64,000 nucleotides of DNA from Paracoccus maritimus. GTDB taxonomy: Bacteria; Pseudomonadota; Alphaproteobacteria; Rhodobacterales; Rhodobacteraceae. The notes below the pieces were generated by a model. That model saw only the letters and a program-made list of their open reading frames with translations, had not been told where the DNA came from and did no database searches. The position numbers and the translations under genes were made by a program. Position 1 is the first letter of the stretch, and each line of letters begins with the position of its first letter. The DNA lies in assembly GCF_025195095.1 (NCBI RefSeq), contig NZ_JANAVZ010000003.1:62001-126000 (forward strand). The letters are read 5' to 3'. This document shows positions 1 to 9,024 of this stretch, piece after piece.

Positions 1-837
1 TTCCAGCCGGTTGACGAACACGCTGGCGACCTGCGGACGTTCGGCCGCGACGCCCGTTTCCTTCTCGACGATCGAGGCCATGATCAACGCCTCTTCCGGC
101 GTTTCATAAGGCAGACCAAAGGGCCGCGCCTCCCACTCGGCGGCAAGGATCGCGGTTTGACGGCGCGCCATGTCGGCCAGCAGCGCGGTTCGCGACGATC
201 CCTTCTCGACCTCATAGGTGTCGGGTGCCAGGCTTCCCTCGGCTGGAACCTCATCGATCTCACCGCTCAGGAAGCCGGCCGCCTTCAGTCCTTCGACGAT
301 CTGCCAGCTGGTAACGCCCTCGGCGACGGTGATCCGCATCCGGGCATCGGGGCTGTCCGTCGCGACGGTGATCGCTTCGGGCTGTTCCTCGTTGGCGGGG
401 TTATAGCGTGCCATTTCCTCGAATGCGCCGGTCTGCTGGTTCATGTCGCGCAACAGGACGGTGTTTTCGCGCACGCCGACCCGCAGGATCACTTCTGTCC
501 CGCAGGTCGAAGGGCCGCCCGCCGTCACCACGCCGACGATGTCCTGCATGCTGGCACGCGGCGGCACAAGATAGCTGCCGAATTTCAGATCGCGCGACTT
601 GTCCATATAGTCGGCGCCCGCGCGAAACAGATAGGCGCTGCTGACCGCGCCCTGCGCGGCAAGCTGCTGGCTGACTGCGTTCAGGCTGGCGCCCGGCGCG
701 ATCTCGACGCATTGGGCGACCTCACTGGGACCGGGGCCGCTGAACTCGTGCTTGGCCCAAGCCACCGCGGCTGCCACCGCGATCAGCAGAACGATCAGCA
801 GGGTCAGGAAATTCGAGGCGATGTTGCGCCAGATCAT
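1..837 (-). CDS. mltG: Endolytic murein transglycosylase MltG, C-terminus beyond the window
   Basis: This is the first 279 codons of a gene whose 3' end lies outside the window. MltG is an inner-membrane lytic transglycosylase that cuts nascent glycan strands and sets their length. An N-terminal membrane anchor (about residues 10-28, FLTLLIVLLIAVAAAVAWA) is followed by the YceG/MltG domain. The family signature EGSLAPDTYEV is followed near the break by IVEKETGVAAERPQVASVF, which holds the catalytic Glu region. The ATG overlaps the fabF stop codon (ATGA, 834-837), so the two genes are co-transcribed. This fabF-mltG pairing is common in Rhodobacteraceae. The identification is firm; the length of the full protein cannot be seen. 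Confidence 0.93.
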   Translation of the reverse strand, partial: MIWRNIASNFLTLLIVLLIAVAAAVAWAKHEFSGPGPSEVAQCVEIAPGASLNAVSQQLAAQGAVSSAYLFRAGADYMDKSRDLKFGSYLVPPRASMQDIVGVVTAGGPSTCGTEVILRVGVRENTVLLRDMNQQTGAFEEMARYNPANEEQPEAITVATDSPDARMRITVAEGVTSWQIVEGLKAAGFLSGEIDEVPAEGSLAPDTYEVEKGSSRTALLADMARRQTAILAAEWEARPFGLPYETPEEALIMASIVEKETGVAAERPQVASVFVNRLE

Positions 838-2102
838 CCTGCGACCTTCCCAAGGATCAGACTGGCATTGGTGCCGCCGAATCCGAAACTGTTGGACAGA
901 ACCACATCGACCTTGCGCCGAACCGCGGCATTCGCGGCCAGATCCAGCTTCGGCTGCACCGCCGGATTGTCCAGATTGATGGTCGGCGGACAGATCTGGT
1001 CACGGATTGCGAGGATGCAGAAGATCGCCTCGACAGCGCCCGCCGCACCCAGAAGATGCCCGATGCTGGATTTGGTGGACGACATCACGGCATTGGCCGC
1101 ATGTTCGCCCATCAGCCGTTCAACGGCGCCCAGTTCGATCGTGTCAGCCATCGTGCTGGTGCCATGCGCGTTGATATAGTCGATCTTCTCGGGACCGATC
1201 TTCGCACTGCGCAGCGCGTTCTGCATGGCCCGGAATCCGCCGTCGCCATCCTCGCTGGGTGCGGTGATGTGATAGGCGTCCCCCGACAGCCCGTATCCCA
1301 GCACCTCGGCATAGATTGTCGCGCCGCGCGCCTTGGCGTGTTCGTATTCTTCCAGAACCACACACCCCGCGCCTTCGCCCATCACAAACCCGTCCCGATC
1401 CTGGTCATACGGGCGGCTGGCGGCCTGGGGATCGTCGGCCCGCTTGGTCGACAATGCCTTGCAGGCGTTGAAGCCCGCGATTCCGATTTCGCTGATCGGC
1501 GCCTCGGCACCGCCCGCGACCATGACATCCGCATCGCCCAGCATGATCAGCCGCGCGGCGTCGCCAATCGCGTGCGCCCCGGTCGAACAGGCCGTCACGA
1601 CTGCATGGTTGGGGCCCTTGAACCCGAACCGGATGCTGACCTGACCCGAGATCAGGTTGATCAGCGCGCCTGGAATGAAGAACGGACTGACACGCTTGGG
1701 GCCGCGTTCCTTGATCAGAACAGCCGTTTCCGCGATCGAGGTAAGACCGCCGATGCCGGACCCGATCATGACGCCGGTGCGCAGGCGGGATTCCTCGTCC
1801 TCGGGTTCCCAGCCGGCGTCCTTCACCGCTTGCGTGGCGGCGGCCATGCCATACAGGATGAAATCATCGACCTTGCGCCGGTCCTTCGGCTCCATCCAGT
1901 CATCAGGGTTGAAGCTGCCGTCGCTGCCATCGCCGAACGGGATCTCGCAGGCGTATTTCGTCACCACGTCCTTGGGATCGAACCGGGTGATCGGACCGGC
2001 GCCCGATTTTCCGGCCAGCAGGCGCTGCCAACTGGCGTCGACGCCCGAGGCAAGCGGTGTGACCATCCCCAACCCGGTGACAACAACCCTGCGCATATCC
2101 AT
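834..2102 (-). CDS. fabF: 3-oxoacyl-ACP synthase II
   Basis: Condensing enzyme of type II fatty acid synthesis; it extends acyl-ACP with malonyl-ACP in the cytosol. At 422 residues it has the usual length. The Cys-His-His triad is visible: C172 in VVTACSTGAHAIG, H313 in NAHGTSTMAD and H349 in SSIGHLLGAAGA, plus the conserved K344. Two ATGs compete (2102, and 2096 giving MRRVVVTGLG). A GAGG lies about 7 bases before the first and another AGG about 8 bases before the second, so the start is uncertain by two codons. mltG follows with a 4-base overlap. No fabG or acpP is next to it here. Confidence 0.97.
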   Translation of the reverse strand: MDMRRVVVTGLGMVTPLASGVDASWQRLLAGKSGAGPITRFDPKDVVTKYACEIPFGDGSDGSFNPDDWMEPKDRRKVDDFILYGMAAATQAVKDAGWEPEDEESRLRTGVMIGSGIGGLTSIAETAVLIKERGPKRVSPFFIPGALINLISGQVSIRFGFKGPNHAVVTACSTGAHAIGDAARLIMLGDADVMVAGGAEAPISEIGIAGFNACKALSTKRADDPQAASRPYDQDRDGFVMGEGAGCVVLEEYEHAKARGATIYAEVLGYGLSGDAYHITAPSEDGDGGFRAMQNALRSAKIGPEKIDYINAHGTSTMADTIELGAVERLMGEHAANAVMSSTKSSIGHLLGAAGAVEAIFCILAIRDQICPPTINLDNPAVQPKLDLAANAAVRRKVDVVLSNSFGFGGTNASLILGKVAG

Positions 2103-2172
2103 GTCCTCGCCTCATCAATTTCGGGCGGTGATACACGCCCGAAACACGCCGCGCAACGCATGACAATGTGAA

Positions 2173-2197
2173 GCCCGCCCTCTTGCCAAGGGCGGGC
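2173..2197 (-). terminator. Terminator-like hairpin after the Hint-domain gene
   Basis: A perfect 9-bp stem (GCCCGCCCT / AGGGCGGGC) with a 7-base loop lies in the gap between the stop of the Hint gene (2225) and the start of fabF (2102). The bases after the stem on the minus strand (TTCACATTG) are only weakly T-rich, so it may act as a Rho-assisted terminator or an mRNA 3'-end stabiliser. Confidence 0.5.
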
Positions 2198-2224
2198 GCT
2201 GCCAGCAGATGAGGAAGATCTACG

Positions 2225-3346
2225 TCAGCCGACGACGGGTTTCTGATTGGCCAAGTGACGCTCGGCCAGTTTCCGCGCCTGCCGCCCGGGGACCACGGGA
2301 CGCGCAGGCTGCCGCAATTCCATATCCGCGCCGATCTCGGCCAGATCCGGGAACAGGGCCAGAATTTCGGCGCGCGCCTCCTCGGACACACCCTTCAGTG
2401 CCTGCGGCCCGGTGAACAGCGATTCGGACACCGCACCGTTCGATGTCACCAGCTGGTGATCGTCGAACAGCAGATGAACATAGGTGACTTGCGCGGCGTC
2501 ATCGACCACTTCAATGCCCGGCAGTGCGGTCAATTGCTTGGCTGCGACCAGAACCTCGTCGGTGCCGAACATCCGCTGCGCCACCGCCGACCGCACCAGC
2601 ACCCGGTGCTGGGGCGAGACAAGAAGATCGGTAGCCGGCAGTCCTTGCCCCAGCGCACCGGTCCGGATCCGGATCGGTTTCAGGTTGTCCGTGTCACGGA
2701 CATTCAGGTCACGCGATCCGACCCAGCGCAACTTCTGCGCGCCTGCATCTACGGTGACAACCGCATCGCCTTCCCGCAGATCCTCGACCGGGCGCGGCCC
2801 ATCGGGCGTCTCGATCATCGTTCCGGCAACAAAGCATGTAATGAAATCTGCGGCGTTGCGGTTGGCGGTCAGATTGCTGTTGTTCGAGATCAAGCCGTTC
2901 AGCCGCATCGACACGATGGGTCCACTTTGGAAGACGGCCGAGTCTGCGTTTGCCGTCGTTTCCGGCGCAACGAACAGGTTTCCAGCTTCGTCCTGAAAGA
3001 CGACCGCCGACACCGACCCGGTAGATCCGTCGAAAAATGTCACGGTCGCATCATAGCTGGCCAGGCCCTCGAAAACGGCCGTGGTGGGTGATGACGCCCC
3101 TGGCAGTGTGTAGGACACAAGATCCTGCGGACCAAAGGCACTGCGCGACGTATCCAGCACACCCAATACACCACGCTGATCAATCGCCGTCACGCTGACG
3201 ATCCGATCGAACAGCGGATCTGCCGGGGTGCCGTTTGTCAGACCTACAAGGTCGATCGCGTTCTCGCTGACCGCGTTTCCTTCTGTGGGATCGATCGTGA
3301 ATGCCCCACCATTGCCCAGATAAAACGCATTGAAGGTCGTCGGCAT
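2225..3346 (-). CDS. Hint-domain (Hedgehog/intein-type) protein
   Basis: 373 residues. The first 165 or so form an unrecognised, Thr/Asp/Gly-rich domain with no obvious signal peptide. The rest is a Hint domain: the block begins at C171 (CFVAGTMIETPDGPRPVEDL, then REGDAVVTVD), has SPQHRVLV with H247, and ends with a VTYVHLLFDDHQLV strand holding H291 and H297. Hint domains of this type, frequent in Rhodobacteraceae, resemble self-splicing or self-cleaving modules. Cleavage before C171 would release the N-terminal domain, but this is inferred. Lack of an N-terminal signal together with the composition fits type I export, also unproven. SD AGGAG lies 7 bases before the ATG. It stands alone, between terminators, and its biological role is unknown. 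Confidence 0.75.
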   Translation of the reverse strand: MPTTFNAFYLGNGGAFTIDPTEGNAVSENAIDLVGLTNGTPADPLFDRIVSVTAIDQRGVLGVLDTSRSAFGPQDLVSYTLPGASSPTTAVFEGLASYDATVTFFDGSTGSVSAVVFQDEAGNLFVAPETTANADSAVFQSGPIVSMRLNGLISNNSNLTANRNAADFITCFVAGTMIETPDGPRPVEDLREGDAVVTVDAGAQKLRWVGSRDLNVRDTDNLKPIRIRTGALGQGLPATDLLVSPQHRVLVRSAVAQRMFGTDEVLVAAKQLTALPGIEVVDDAAQVTYVHLLFDDHQLVTSNGAVSESLFTGPQALKGVSEEARAEILALFPDLAEIGADMELRQPARPVVPGRQARKLAERHLANQKPVVG

Positions 3347-3511
3347 CGCCTTACTCCTGTAAACTCATCCAACTGGGCCGCGCAGAAAGCCCACTCACAA
3401 TACATTGTCGCGGCAGCATATCATCCGCACCACATCGTTTGTCCAGCGATGATGCCACCAAACATCTGTACATTTGGTCAGGTTTTTTGCACGCAGCGCA
3501 AAAGCGCGACG

Positions 3512-4525
3512 TCAGATCAGCCCTTCAGCGCGAAAATCCGCGCGCAGGTCGCGTTCGGGGCGCGGGCCGACATGTCCGATCACCTCGGCGGCGGCGATGC
3601 AGCCCATCCGACCGGCGGCCTCCAGCGGGGCGCCCCGCGCCAGCCCGTAGATCAGGCCGGCGGCGAACTGATCGCCCGCGCCGGTGGCATCCACCGGAAC
3701 CACCCTGTGCACCGGCGCGGACACACGCACGCCGTCGCGGATCAGGATCGCGTCCTCGCCTGACCGGGTGCAGATCACCGTGCCGCAATCGGCGCTTGCC
3801 TGGGCCAGCGCGGTTTCCAGATCCTCGGTCTGATACAGCGACGACCATTCGTGGATATTGCCGATCACGTAATCCATCGGTCCCGCGACCAGCTTGCGGA
3901 AATCCTCGCGGTGCCGGTCCACGCAGAACGGGTCCGACAAGGCGATCCCGGCCTGTCCGCCCGCCTCGTGACAGCAGCGCGCCGCCTTCAGGAACGCCTC
4001 TTTCCCCTTGGGCTTGTCGAACAGGTATCCTTCCAGGAACAGCCACCCTGCCCCCTGAAAGACCGACGGGGTCACGTCATCGGGCCCAAGTTCGGCCGAG
4101 ATGCCCAGATAGGTGTTCATCGACCGCTCGCCATCCGGCGTCACCAAGATGATGCTTCGCGAGGTCGGCAGCTGGTCGCCCGCGACCGGCGGATTGACAA
4201 ACACGGTGCCCGCAGCCTCGGTCTGTTCGGCATAGGACAGCCCCAGCGCGTCCTCGGCCACGCGGCCGATGAACGCAGTCTTCAGACCCAGTGCACCGAT
4301 CCCGGCCAGCGTGTTGGCAACCGATCCGCCAGGCACCAGGCGCGCCTGCGCCCGGCCCGGCCCGTGATCGTCGGCCTGCGCGGCCATCAGGTATTCGGAC
4401 CGCTCGCGCTCGATCAGCTGCATGATCCCCTTCTGGACCCCCAGCGCCTCAAGCCGCGCATCATCCGTGGGCGAGATCACGTCCATCACCGCGTTTCCGA
4501 TTCCGATCACGTAGGGCGTGGTCAT
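3512..4525 (-). CDS. PfkB-family kinase, adenosine kinase-like
   Basis: 337-residue ribokinase-fold kinase. The N-terminal IGIGNAVMDV and the substrate-side VPGGSVANTLAGIGALG are typical of the bacterial adenosine kinase-like branch. The anion-hole motif DATGAGDQFAAG is at 279-290, with D285 as the predicted catalytic base. The likely reaction is ATP-dependent phosphorylation of a nucleoside or sugar; the exact substrate cannot be read from sequence. The start ATG overlaps the nth stop (4522-4525), so the gene is translated downstream of nth on one message. It has the normal length and codon use of its neighbours. Confidence 0.88.
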   Translation of the reverse strand: MTTPYVIGIGNAVMDVISPTDDARLEALGVQKGIMQLIERERSEYLMAAQADDHGPGRAQARLVPGGSVANTLAGIGALGLKTAFIGRVAEDALGLSYAEQTEAAGTVFVNPPVAGDQLPTSRSIILVTPDGERSMNTYLGISAELGPDDVTPSVFQGAGWLFLEGYLFDKPKGKEAFLKAARCCHEAGGQAGIALSDPFCVDRHREDFRKLVAGPMDYVIGNIHEWSSLYQTEDLETALAQASADCGTVICTRSGEDAILIRDGVRVSAPVHRVVPVDATGAGDQFAAGLIYGLARGAPLEAAGRMGCIAAAEVIGHVGPRPERDLRADFRAEGLI

Positions 4526-5184
4526 GCGGTTTTCTCCTCATACGGGCAGAGATCGTTGATGATGCAGACGGCACAGCGCGGGCGCCGCGCCTGACAGATA
4601 TAGCGCCCATGCAGGATCAGCCAGTGATGGGCATGCTGCTGAAACCGGGCCGGCACGTTGTCCTCGATGGCGCGTTCGACCTCGTCCACGTCCCGGCCCG
4701 GCGCAAGGCGCGTGCGGTTGCCGACCCGGAAGATATGCGTGTCGACCGCCTGCGCGGGCTGACCGAAGGCGCAGTTCAGCACGACATTGGCGGTCTTGCG
4801 ACCGACGCCCGGCAGGCTCATCAGCGCGGCACGGCTGTCGGGCACCGCGCCGCCGTAATCCTGAACAAGGATCCGCGACAACGCGATGACATTCTTCGCC
4901 TTCTGCCGGTAAAGCCCGATGGTGCGGATATGTTCGGTCACGCCCTCAAGCCCCAGATCCAGCATTTTCTGCGGCGTGTCGGCCACCGCGAACAGCCCCT
5001 TGGTGGCCTTGTTCACCCCGATATCGGTCGCCTGCGCGGACAACGCCACCGCCACGACCAGCGTATAGGGATTAACGAAGTTCAGCTCCGTTTCGGGATG
5101 CGGATTGGCCTCCTCAAGCCGCGCGAAGATCGCGACCTGTTCCTGAAAGGGCAGCGGAGGTGAAAGACGCGAAGATCTAGCCAT
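4522..5184 (-). CDS. nth: Endonuclease III
   Basis: DNA glycosylase/AP lyase that removes oxidised pyrimidines in base excision repair. At 220 residues it has the usual length. The helix-hairpin-helix LPGVGRKTANVV holds the catalytic K130; D148 follows in AVDTHIFRV. The C-terminal [4Fe-4S] loop is intact (C197-X6-C204-X2-C207-X5-C213). I start it at the ATG at 5184 (MARSSRLSPP). The frame stays open further upstream, but that extension has no family similarity. It is divergent from the OmpA-like lipoprotein, separated by about 245 bases. Confidence 0.95.
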   Translation of the reverse strand: MARSSRLSPPLPFQEQVAIFARLEEANPHPETELNFVNPYTLVVAVALSAQATDIGVNKATKGLFAVADTPQKMLDLGLEGVTEHIRTIGLYRQKAKNVIALSRILVQDYGGAVPDSRAALMSLPGVGRKTANVVLNCAFGQPAQAVDTHIFRVGNRTRLAPGRDVDEVERAIEDNVPARFQQHAHHWLILHGRYICQARRPRCAVCIINDLCPYEEKTA

Positions 5185-5430
5185 GACACGAGGCTTCTGA
5201 CGATCAATGCCGCGCATTGCAAGTGCCGCGATGCAGCAGGCCGGGCATTGCCGGAGGAAAGCCGCCAATGATCGAATTGTGACGCATTGTCAGCGCATTC
5301 GCTCATATCTGTGCTTTCCTTCGTTGTGGAACTGCGCCAGCTTGCAAGACGTTCCAGAACCGGCCCGGAATCGGGCGCGCCAGATCCGGCGGCCATCCCG
5401 TCCGGCACATGACAAGGAAAGGGGATACAG
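5185..5430. other. Divergent intergenic region, nth / OmpA lipoprotein
   Basis: About 245 bases with no credible reading frame. It must carry promoters for two divergent genes. I found no hexamer pair good enough to mark. The only clear element is a purine-rich SD (AAGGAAAGGGG) just before 5431. Confidence 0.5.
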
Positions 5431-6099
5431 ATGAACCTCCGCATGACGACGATTATTGCCGCGTCGGGGCTGATCGCGCTCGGTGCCTGCACCGATCCGT
5501 CGATGAACCCGAACGGCACCGCAACGGGCATGTCCCGCACGCAGCAGGGCGCACTCGCGGGCGCCGCAATCGGCGCGGTGCTGGCCGGCACGCGCGACAG
5601 CGACAAGAACAATCAGGGCCGGGACGCCGCACGAGGCGCGATCCTGGGCGCCGCCGCCGGGGCCGTGGCCGGGAACATCCTCGACCGTCAGGCCGCCGCG
5701 CTGAAGCAGTCGGTGTCCTCGAACGTCCAGGTCGTGAACCACGGCTCGTATCTGCAGGTCGTGCTGCCCGAAGGCATCCTGTTCGCCACCGATTCCGCAG
5801 CCGTGTCAGGCCCGGCGCAAAGCGATCTTTACGCAGTCGCGCGCAACCTGAACCAGTATCCGAACAGCCGGATCGAGGTCGTGGGCCACACCGACAGCAC
5901 CGGCTCGGCCGCCTATAACCAGGATCTGTCACAGCGCCGGGCGGGTTCGGTCGCGGGTATCCTGACCGCAGCGGGCGTCAATCCCGGACGCGTGGTCGCG
6001 GTCGGCCGCGCATCCAGCCAGCCGGTGGCGTCCAACGCGACCGCGCAGGGCCGCGCCCAGAACCGCCGGGTCGAAATCCTGATCCGCCCGACGAACTGA
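5431..6099 (+). CDS. OmpA-family lipoprotein (YiaD-like)
   Basis: 222-residue outer-membrane lipoprotein expected to bind peptidoglycan. A short signal peptide ends in the lipobox LGAC, giving lipidated C20. Glycine/alanine-rich glycine-zipper segments follow (GALAGAAIGAVLAG, then GAILGAAAGAVAGNIL). The OmpA C-terminal domain starts near 105, with the diagnostic VVGHTDSTGSAAYNQDLSQRRA and the closing NRRVEI. It has its own strong SD and a strong terminator directly downstream, so it is monocistronic. The family is well known; its function here is structural (envelope-to-wall tether) by inference. Confidence 0.93.
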   Translation: MNLRMTTIIAASGLIALGACTDPSMNPNGTATGMSRTQQGALAGAAIGAVLAGTRDSDKNNQGRDAARGAILGAAAGAVAGNILDRQAAALKQSVSSNVQVVNHGSYLQVVLPEGILFATDSAAVSGPAQSDLYAVARNLNQYPNSRIEVVGHTDSTGSAAYNQDLSQRRAGSVAGILTAAGVNPGRVVAVGRASSQPVASNATAQGRAQNRRVEILIRPTN

Positions 6100-6136
6100 C
6101 GGCTCGGCGCACGCCGAACCCGCGCAACGACTGTTC

Positions 6137-6162
6137 GAGGCCGGCTTCCGCCGGCCTCTTTT
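6137..6162 (+). terminator. Rho-independent terminator of the OmpA-like gene
   Basis: A perfect 9-bp stem (GAGGCCGGC / GCCGGCCTC) with loop TTCC is followed at once by TTTT. It lies 38 bases after the stop codon at 6099. Confidence 0.9.
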
Positions 6163-6199
6163 CGTTCCACTTTAAGGGATATCGGCGTTCGCCAAATGA

Positions 6200-6227
6200 A
6201 AACCCCCGGCCAGAAGACCGGGGGTTT
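6200..6227 (-). terminator. Terminator of the F0 ATP synthase operon
   Basis: AAACCCCCGG / CCGGGGGTTT forms a 10-bp stem with an 8-base loop, 35 bases after the atpF stop. On the minus strand the stem ends in TTTTCATTT. The A/T flanks mean it could also stop plus-strand read-through. Confidence 0.88.
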
Positions 6228-6261
6228 GTATGATGTAGCCGATCTGCGCCCGTAGCGGGCA

Positions 6262-6822
6262 TCAGTTCAGGCGCTGAGACACTTCGCTGATGGCATCGTC
6301 GATCCCTGCCGAACGCTGGCCGGACTGGACCTGCGCCGCAAGCAGTTCGGACGCTGCGGCGATGGCGGTCCGGACGGCGCGATCACGCACGGCACGGACT
6401 GCGTCGTTCTCGGCGCTGGCGATCTGATCCTCGGCACCCTTCAGACGACGCTCGATCGACGTCTTCAGGTCCGCCTGGGCCTTGGCGGCCTGCGCCTCGG
6501 CCTCGCGCTTGGCGTTGGCGACGATTTCCTGTGCCTGACCCTTCACCTCGCGCTGACGGCGCTCGTAGCTGGCATAGATCTCCTGCGCCTCTTCGCGCAG
6601 GCGACGCGCCTCGTCCAGATCCGCACGGATTCCCTCGGCGCGCTTGTCCAGCATGCCGCCAACGATCGAGGGAACCTTGAAGTAAATCACCACGCCCACG
6701 AAGATCAGGAACGCGATCAGGACGATGAAGTCGGTGTTGCCAAGCGAGAAGAACGGCCCCGTGGCTGCAGCGGCAGGTCCAGCGCTGGCCGCAAGCAAGG
6801 CGATGGCAGAAAGTCGTTTCAT
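6262..6822 (-). CDS. atpF: ATP synthase F0 subunit b
   Basis: 186 residues. It is the peripheral-stalk subunit that links F0 to F1. An N-terminal segment ([19 protein letters not shown]) looks like a cleavable or short hydrophobic leader. A single transmembrane helix follows (about 30-50, [19 protein letters not shown]), then a long charged coiled coil rich in Glu, Arg and Ala. Its ATG overlaps the stop of the b' gene (6819-6822). It is the last gene of the F0 operon and is followed by a terminator. Confidence 0.96.
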   Translation of the reverse strand: MKRLSAIALLAASAGPAAAATGPFFSLGNTDFIVLIAFLIFVGVVIYFKVPSIVGGMLDKRAEGIRADLDEARRLREEAQEIYASYERRQREVKGQAQEIVANAKREAEAQAAKAQADLKTSIERRLKGAEDQIASAENDAVRAVRDRAVRTAIAAASELLAAQVQSGQRSAGIDDAISEVSQRLN

Positions 6823-7415
6823 TGCACGGCCCCCTTGATGCGGTTGTCCACAGCCTGATCGACGGCAGCCTGATCGGCGTTTCCGCCAAAGCTGCTGACC
6901 AGCTCTGCCGTCACTTCGCGGGCGACTTCGCGGGCGTCGGTCACGGCCGACTCGCGGATCTCGGCGATCCGCTTTTCCGATTCAGCGGTGCGCGCTGCGA
7001 TCTCGGCATCCGCCTTGGCAATCGCCGCATCCAGTTCCTTCTGGATCTCGGCGCGATTGGCGGCCACGATCTTGGCCGCCTCGCTGCGGGCATCGGCCAA
7101 GGCCTGGTCATAGGCGGCTTCCGCCTCGCGGGCCTTCTGCTTGAATTCTTCGGCGGCCATCAGATCGCCGGTAATGGCACCCTGACGGTCGGAAATGACC
7201 GCGGCGATGCGCGGCAATGCCACGTTCGACAGCACCCAGTACAACGCCAGCAAGGTGACGACGAGCCAGAAGATCTGGTTCGGGAAGGTGGCGATGTCAA
7301 GCTGCGGCAGGCCCGTGGATTCGGCCGCGTGACCGGCCTGATCCGCGCCGTGTGCGGCGGCCGCTTCGGTATGTTCGGCCACGCTTTGGGCGGCCTCTTG
7401 CAACAGGCTGATCAT
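6819..7415 (-). CDS. atpX: ATP synthase F0 subunit b' (AtpX/AtpG)
   Basis: 198 residues. It is the second, diverged b-type stalk subunit typical of photosynthetic and other alphaproteobacteria, which use a b/b' heterodimer. About 40 His/Ala/Glu-rich residues precede the membrane helix ([21 protein letters not shown], about 48-68). A long amphipathic coiled coil then runs to about 175. It lies between atpE (76-base gap with a hairpin) and atpF (4-base overlap). Naming varies between atpX, atpG and atpF2. Confidence 0.95.
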   Translation of the reverse strand: MISLLQEAAQSVAEHTEAAAAHGADQAGHAAESTGLPQLDIATFPNQIFWLVVTLLALYWVLSNVALPRIAAVISDRQGAITGDLMAAEEFKQKAREAEAAYDQALADARSEAAKIVAANRAEIQKELDAAIAKADAEIAARTAESEKRIAEIRESAVTDAREVAREVTAELVSSFGGNADQAAVDQAVDNRIKGAVQ

Positions 7416-7446
7416 GTCCTACCCCATTGGCCTCTCAGGTCACGAA

Positions 7447-7471
7447 GGGGCGAGGCCGAAAACCTCACCCC
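7447..7471 (-). other. Hairpin between atpE and the b' gene
   Basis: GGGGTGAGG / CCTCGCCCC (one G-U pair) with a 7-base loop lies in the 76-base gap just after the atpE stop. It has no U-tract, so it is unlikely to be a full terminator. It could protect the 3' end of the atpE message or reduce read-through, which would help make the c subunit in excess of b and b'. Confidence 0.5.
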
Positions 7472-7491
7472 GCCGCAAGGATGGCGTGGGA

Positions 7492-7728
7492 TCAGACCGC
7501 GAACATCAGCAGAAGCGCGACGAGGAACGAGAAGATCCCCAGAGCTTCGGCGAAGGCCATGCCGATGAACAGCGTAGCGGTCTGACCGGCGGCGGCCGAC
7601 GGATTGCGCAGGGCGCCCGACAGGAAGTTCCCGGCAACGTTGCCCACACCGATGGCAGCCCCGCCCATGCCGATGGCGGTCAGGCCGACGCCGATGTACT
7701 GGCCCAGTTCTCCGATATTGCCTTCCAT
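7492..7728 (-). CDS. atpE: ATP synthase F0 subunit c
   Basis: 78-residue proteolipid, two transmembrane helices forming the rotor ring. The first helix contains the glycine pattern [16 protein letters not shown]. The polar loop has [10 protein letters not shown]61 in the second helix ([13 protein letters not shown]) is the proton-binding carboxylate. The ATG is preceded by a strong AAGGAG about 8 bases away, consistent with the high expression this subunit needs. It lies between atpB (64-base gap) and the b' gene. Confidence 0.97.
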   Translation of the reverse strand: MEGNIGELGQYIGVGLTAIGMGGAAIGVGNVAGNFLSGALRNPSAAAGQTATLFIGMAFAEALGIFSFLVALLLMFAV

Positions 7729-7792
7729 GATGATACTCCTTGCGGTTGGAAGTTTGAAATTCGGGTAAAGATGATCCTGATGCGGAGCCCGC

Positions 7793-8551
7793 CTAGTGCG
7801 ACGGATGCAGCGCGTCCTTCAGGTAGACGCAGGTCAGGATGGTGAACACATAGGCCTGGATGAAGGCCACGAGGATCTCGAAGGCATACATGCCGACGAC
7901 AGCCAGGATCGAGACGGGTGCAACGGCGGCGATCGCGGCAAAGCCTGCGAAGACTTTGATCACGGCGTGGCCTGCGATCATGTTGCCTGCAAGACGAATG
8001 GAATGGCTGACCGGGCGCACGAAATACGAGATCACCTCGATAACGGCCAGAACCGGGCGGATCGCCAGCGGCGCCGAGCGGACCCAGAACAGGTCAAGGA
8101 AATGCGCGCCGTTCTTGATGAAGCCGATCGCCGTCACGCTGACGAACACCGCCAGCGCCAGAACGCCGGTCACCGCGATATGCGACGTCACCGTGAACGC
8201 CTTCGGCAGCAGCCCGGCAAAGTTCGAGACGGTGATGAACATGAACAGCGTCATGATATATGGAAAGTATTTCAGCCCGTCCTTGCCGGCGATATCCTCG
8301 ATCATCTTGTGGACCATGCCGTAGGACAGCTCGGCGACCGACTGCGCACGGTTCGGCACGATTGCCCGGCCACGAGTGCCCATGACCAGCAGCGCGATGA
8401 TGGCCAGCGCGACCACGGCCATCCACAGCGTGACGTTCGTCGGCGTGTACCAATGCACCTCGCCACCGCCGAACAGCGGTTTGACGATGAACTGGTCCAT
8501 CGGGTGGAAGGTCAGGCCGGTTGCTTCTTCCATCTCGGTCGCCACGGTCAA
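7793..8551 (-). CDS. atpB: ATP synthase F0 subunit a
   Basis: 252-residue multi-pass membrane protein forming the proton half-channels beside the c ring. The family signature [14 protein letters not shown] contains the essential R186. The motif FGLLPKAFT-type turn ([18 protein letters not shown]) is present near 111-128. The start ATG overlaps the atpI stop by 4 bases (8548-8551). The length and order are as in other Rhodobacteraceae. Confidence 0.97.
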   Translation of the reverse strand: MTVATEMEEATGLTFHPMDQFIVKPLFGGGEVHWYTPTNVTLWMAVVALAIIALLVMGTRGRAIVPNRAQSVAELSYGMVHKMIEDIAGKDGLKYFPYIMTLFMFITVSNFAGLLPKAFTVTSHIAVTGVLALAVFVSVTAIGFIKNGAHFLDLFWVRSAPLAIRPVLAVIEVISYFVRPVSHSIRLAGNMIAGHAVIKVFAGFAAIAAVAPVSILAVVGMYAFEILVAFIQAYVFTILTCVYLKDALHPSH

Positions 8552-8895
8552 TCCCTCTTGTCGGTCTCCGGCGCGTCGCCGGGGCTGCTACCCAGTTCGG
8601 CCGCGGTGCGCATCATCGTCTTGATGCCGGCCGCGAAGCCGAGAAAAATGAACAGGATCATCAGGAACGGCTGCGTGCCGAACAGATGATCCAGGCCGTA
8701 TCCGATACCGCAGCCCAGCAAGATGCCCGCTACGATCTCGAGAACCATGCGCCAGGCGATATGCGCCTTGTCATAGCCCGCCATCGGCGTCTTCGCCTCT
8801 GGCTTAAGGGTCAATCGCGACAGCCGTTCCTCCAGCTGGCGCAGACGGGCCGCATCGTCGTCCCTGTCGCCGCCATGCCGGGGCCCTTCGGCCAT
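8548..8895 (-). CDS. atpI: AtpI/AtpZ-type F0 assembly protein
   Basis: 115 residues. A charged N-terminal half (Arg/Asp/Glu-rich, about 1-45) precedes two transmembrane helices (about 49-67 and 74-92). The segment [20 protein letters not shown] is typical of the AtpI family found at the head of F0 operons, thought to help c-ring assembly. It is the promoter-proximal gene of the operon, with a good promoter 31 bases upstream. Confidence 0.9.
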   Translation of the reverse strand: MAEGPRHGGDRDDDAARLRQLEERLSRLTLKPEAKTPMAGYDKAHIAWRMVLEIVAGILLGCGIGYGLDHLFGTQPFLMILFIFLGFAAGIKTMMRTAAELGSSPGDAPETDKRD

Positions 8896-8925
8896 CTCTC
8901 ACGCCCCCGTTATCGCTCGACCGGG

Positions 8926-8954
8926 TGTCTAGGGGGGATCGCGGCCCAAGTCAA
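8926..8954 (-). promoter_or_regulatory. Promoter of the F0 operon
   Basis: On the minus strand, TTGACT (8954-8949) and TAGACA (8931-8926) are separated by exactly 17 bases, close to the housekeeping consensus of this family. Transcription should start near 8919, about 24 bases before the atpI ATG at 8895. Confidence 0.75.
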
Positions 8955-9024
8955 GCAAGTGCAGGAACCTCATAATGAATTGAAAATAAATCACAATCCT
9001 GACGAGAGCTTTTGCCCGCACCGC

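Noticed and set aside
3478-3515. T6 run and hairpin GCGC-AAAA-GCGC after the PfkB kinase gene
   Set aside because: The T-run is on the wrong side for a minus-strand terminator, giving A's after the stem.
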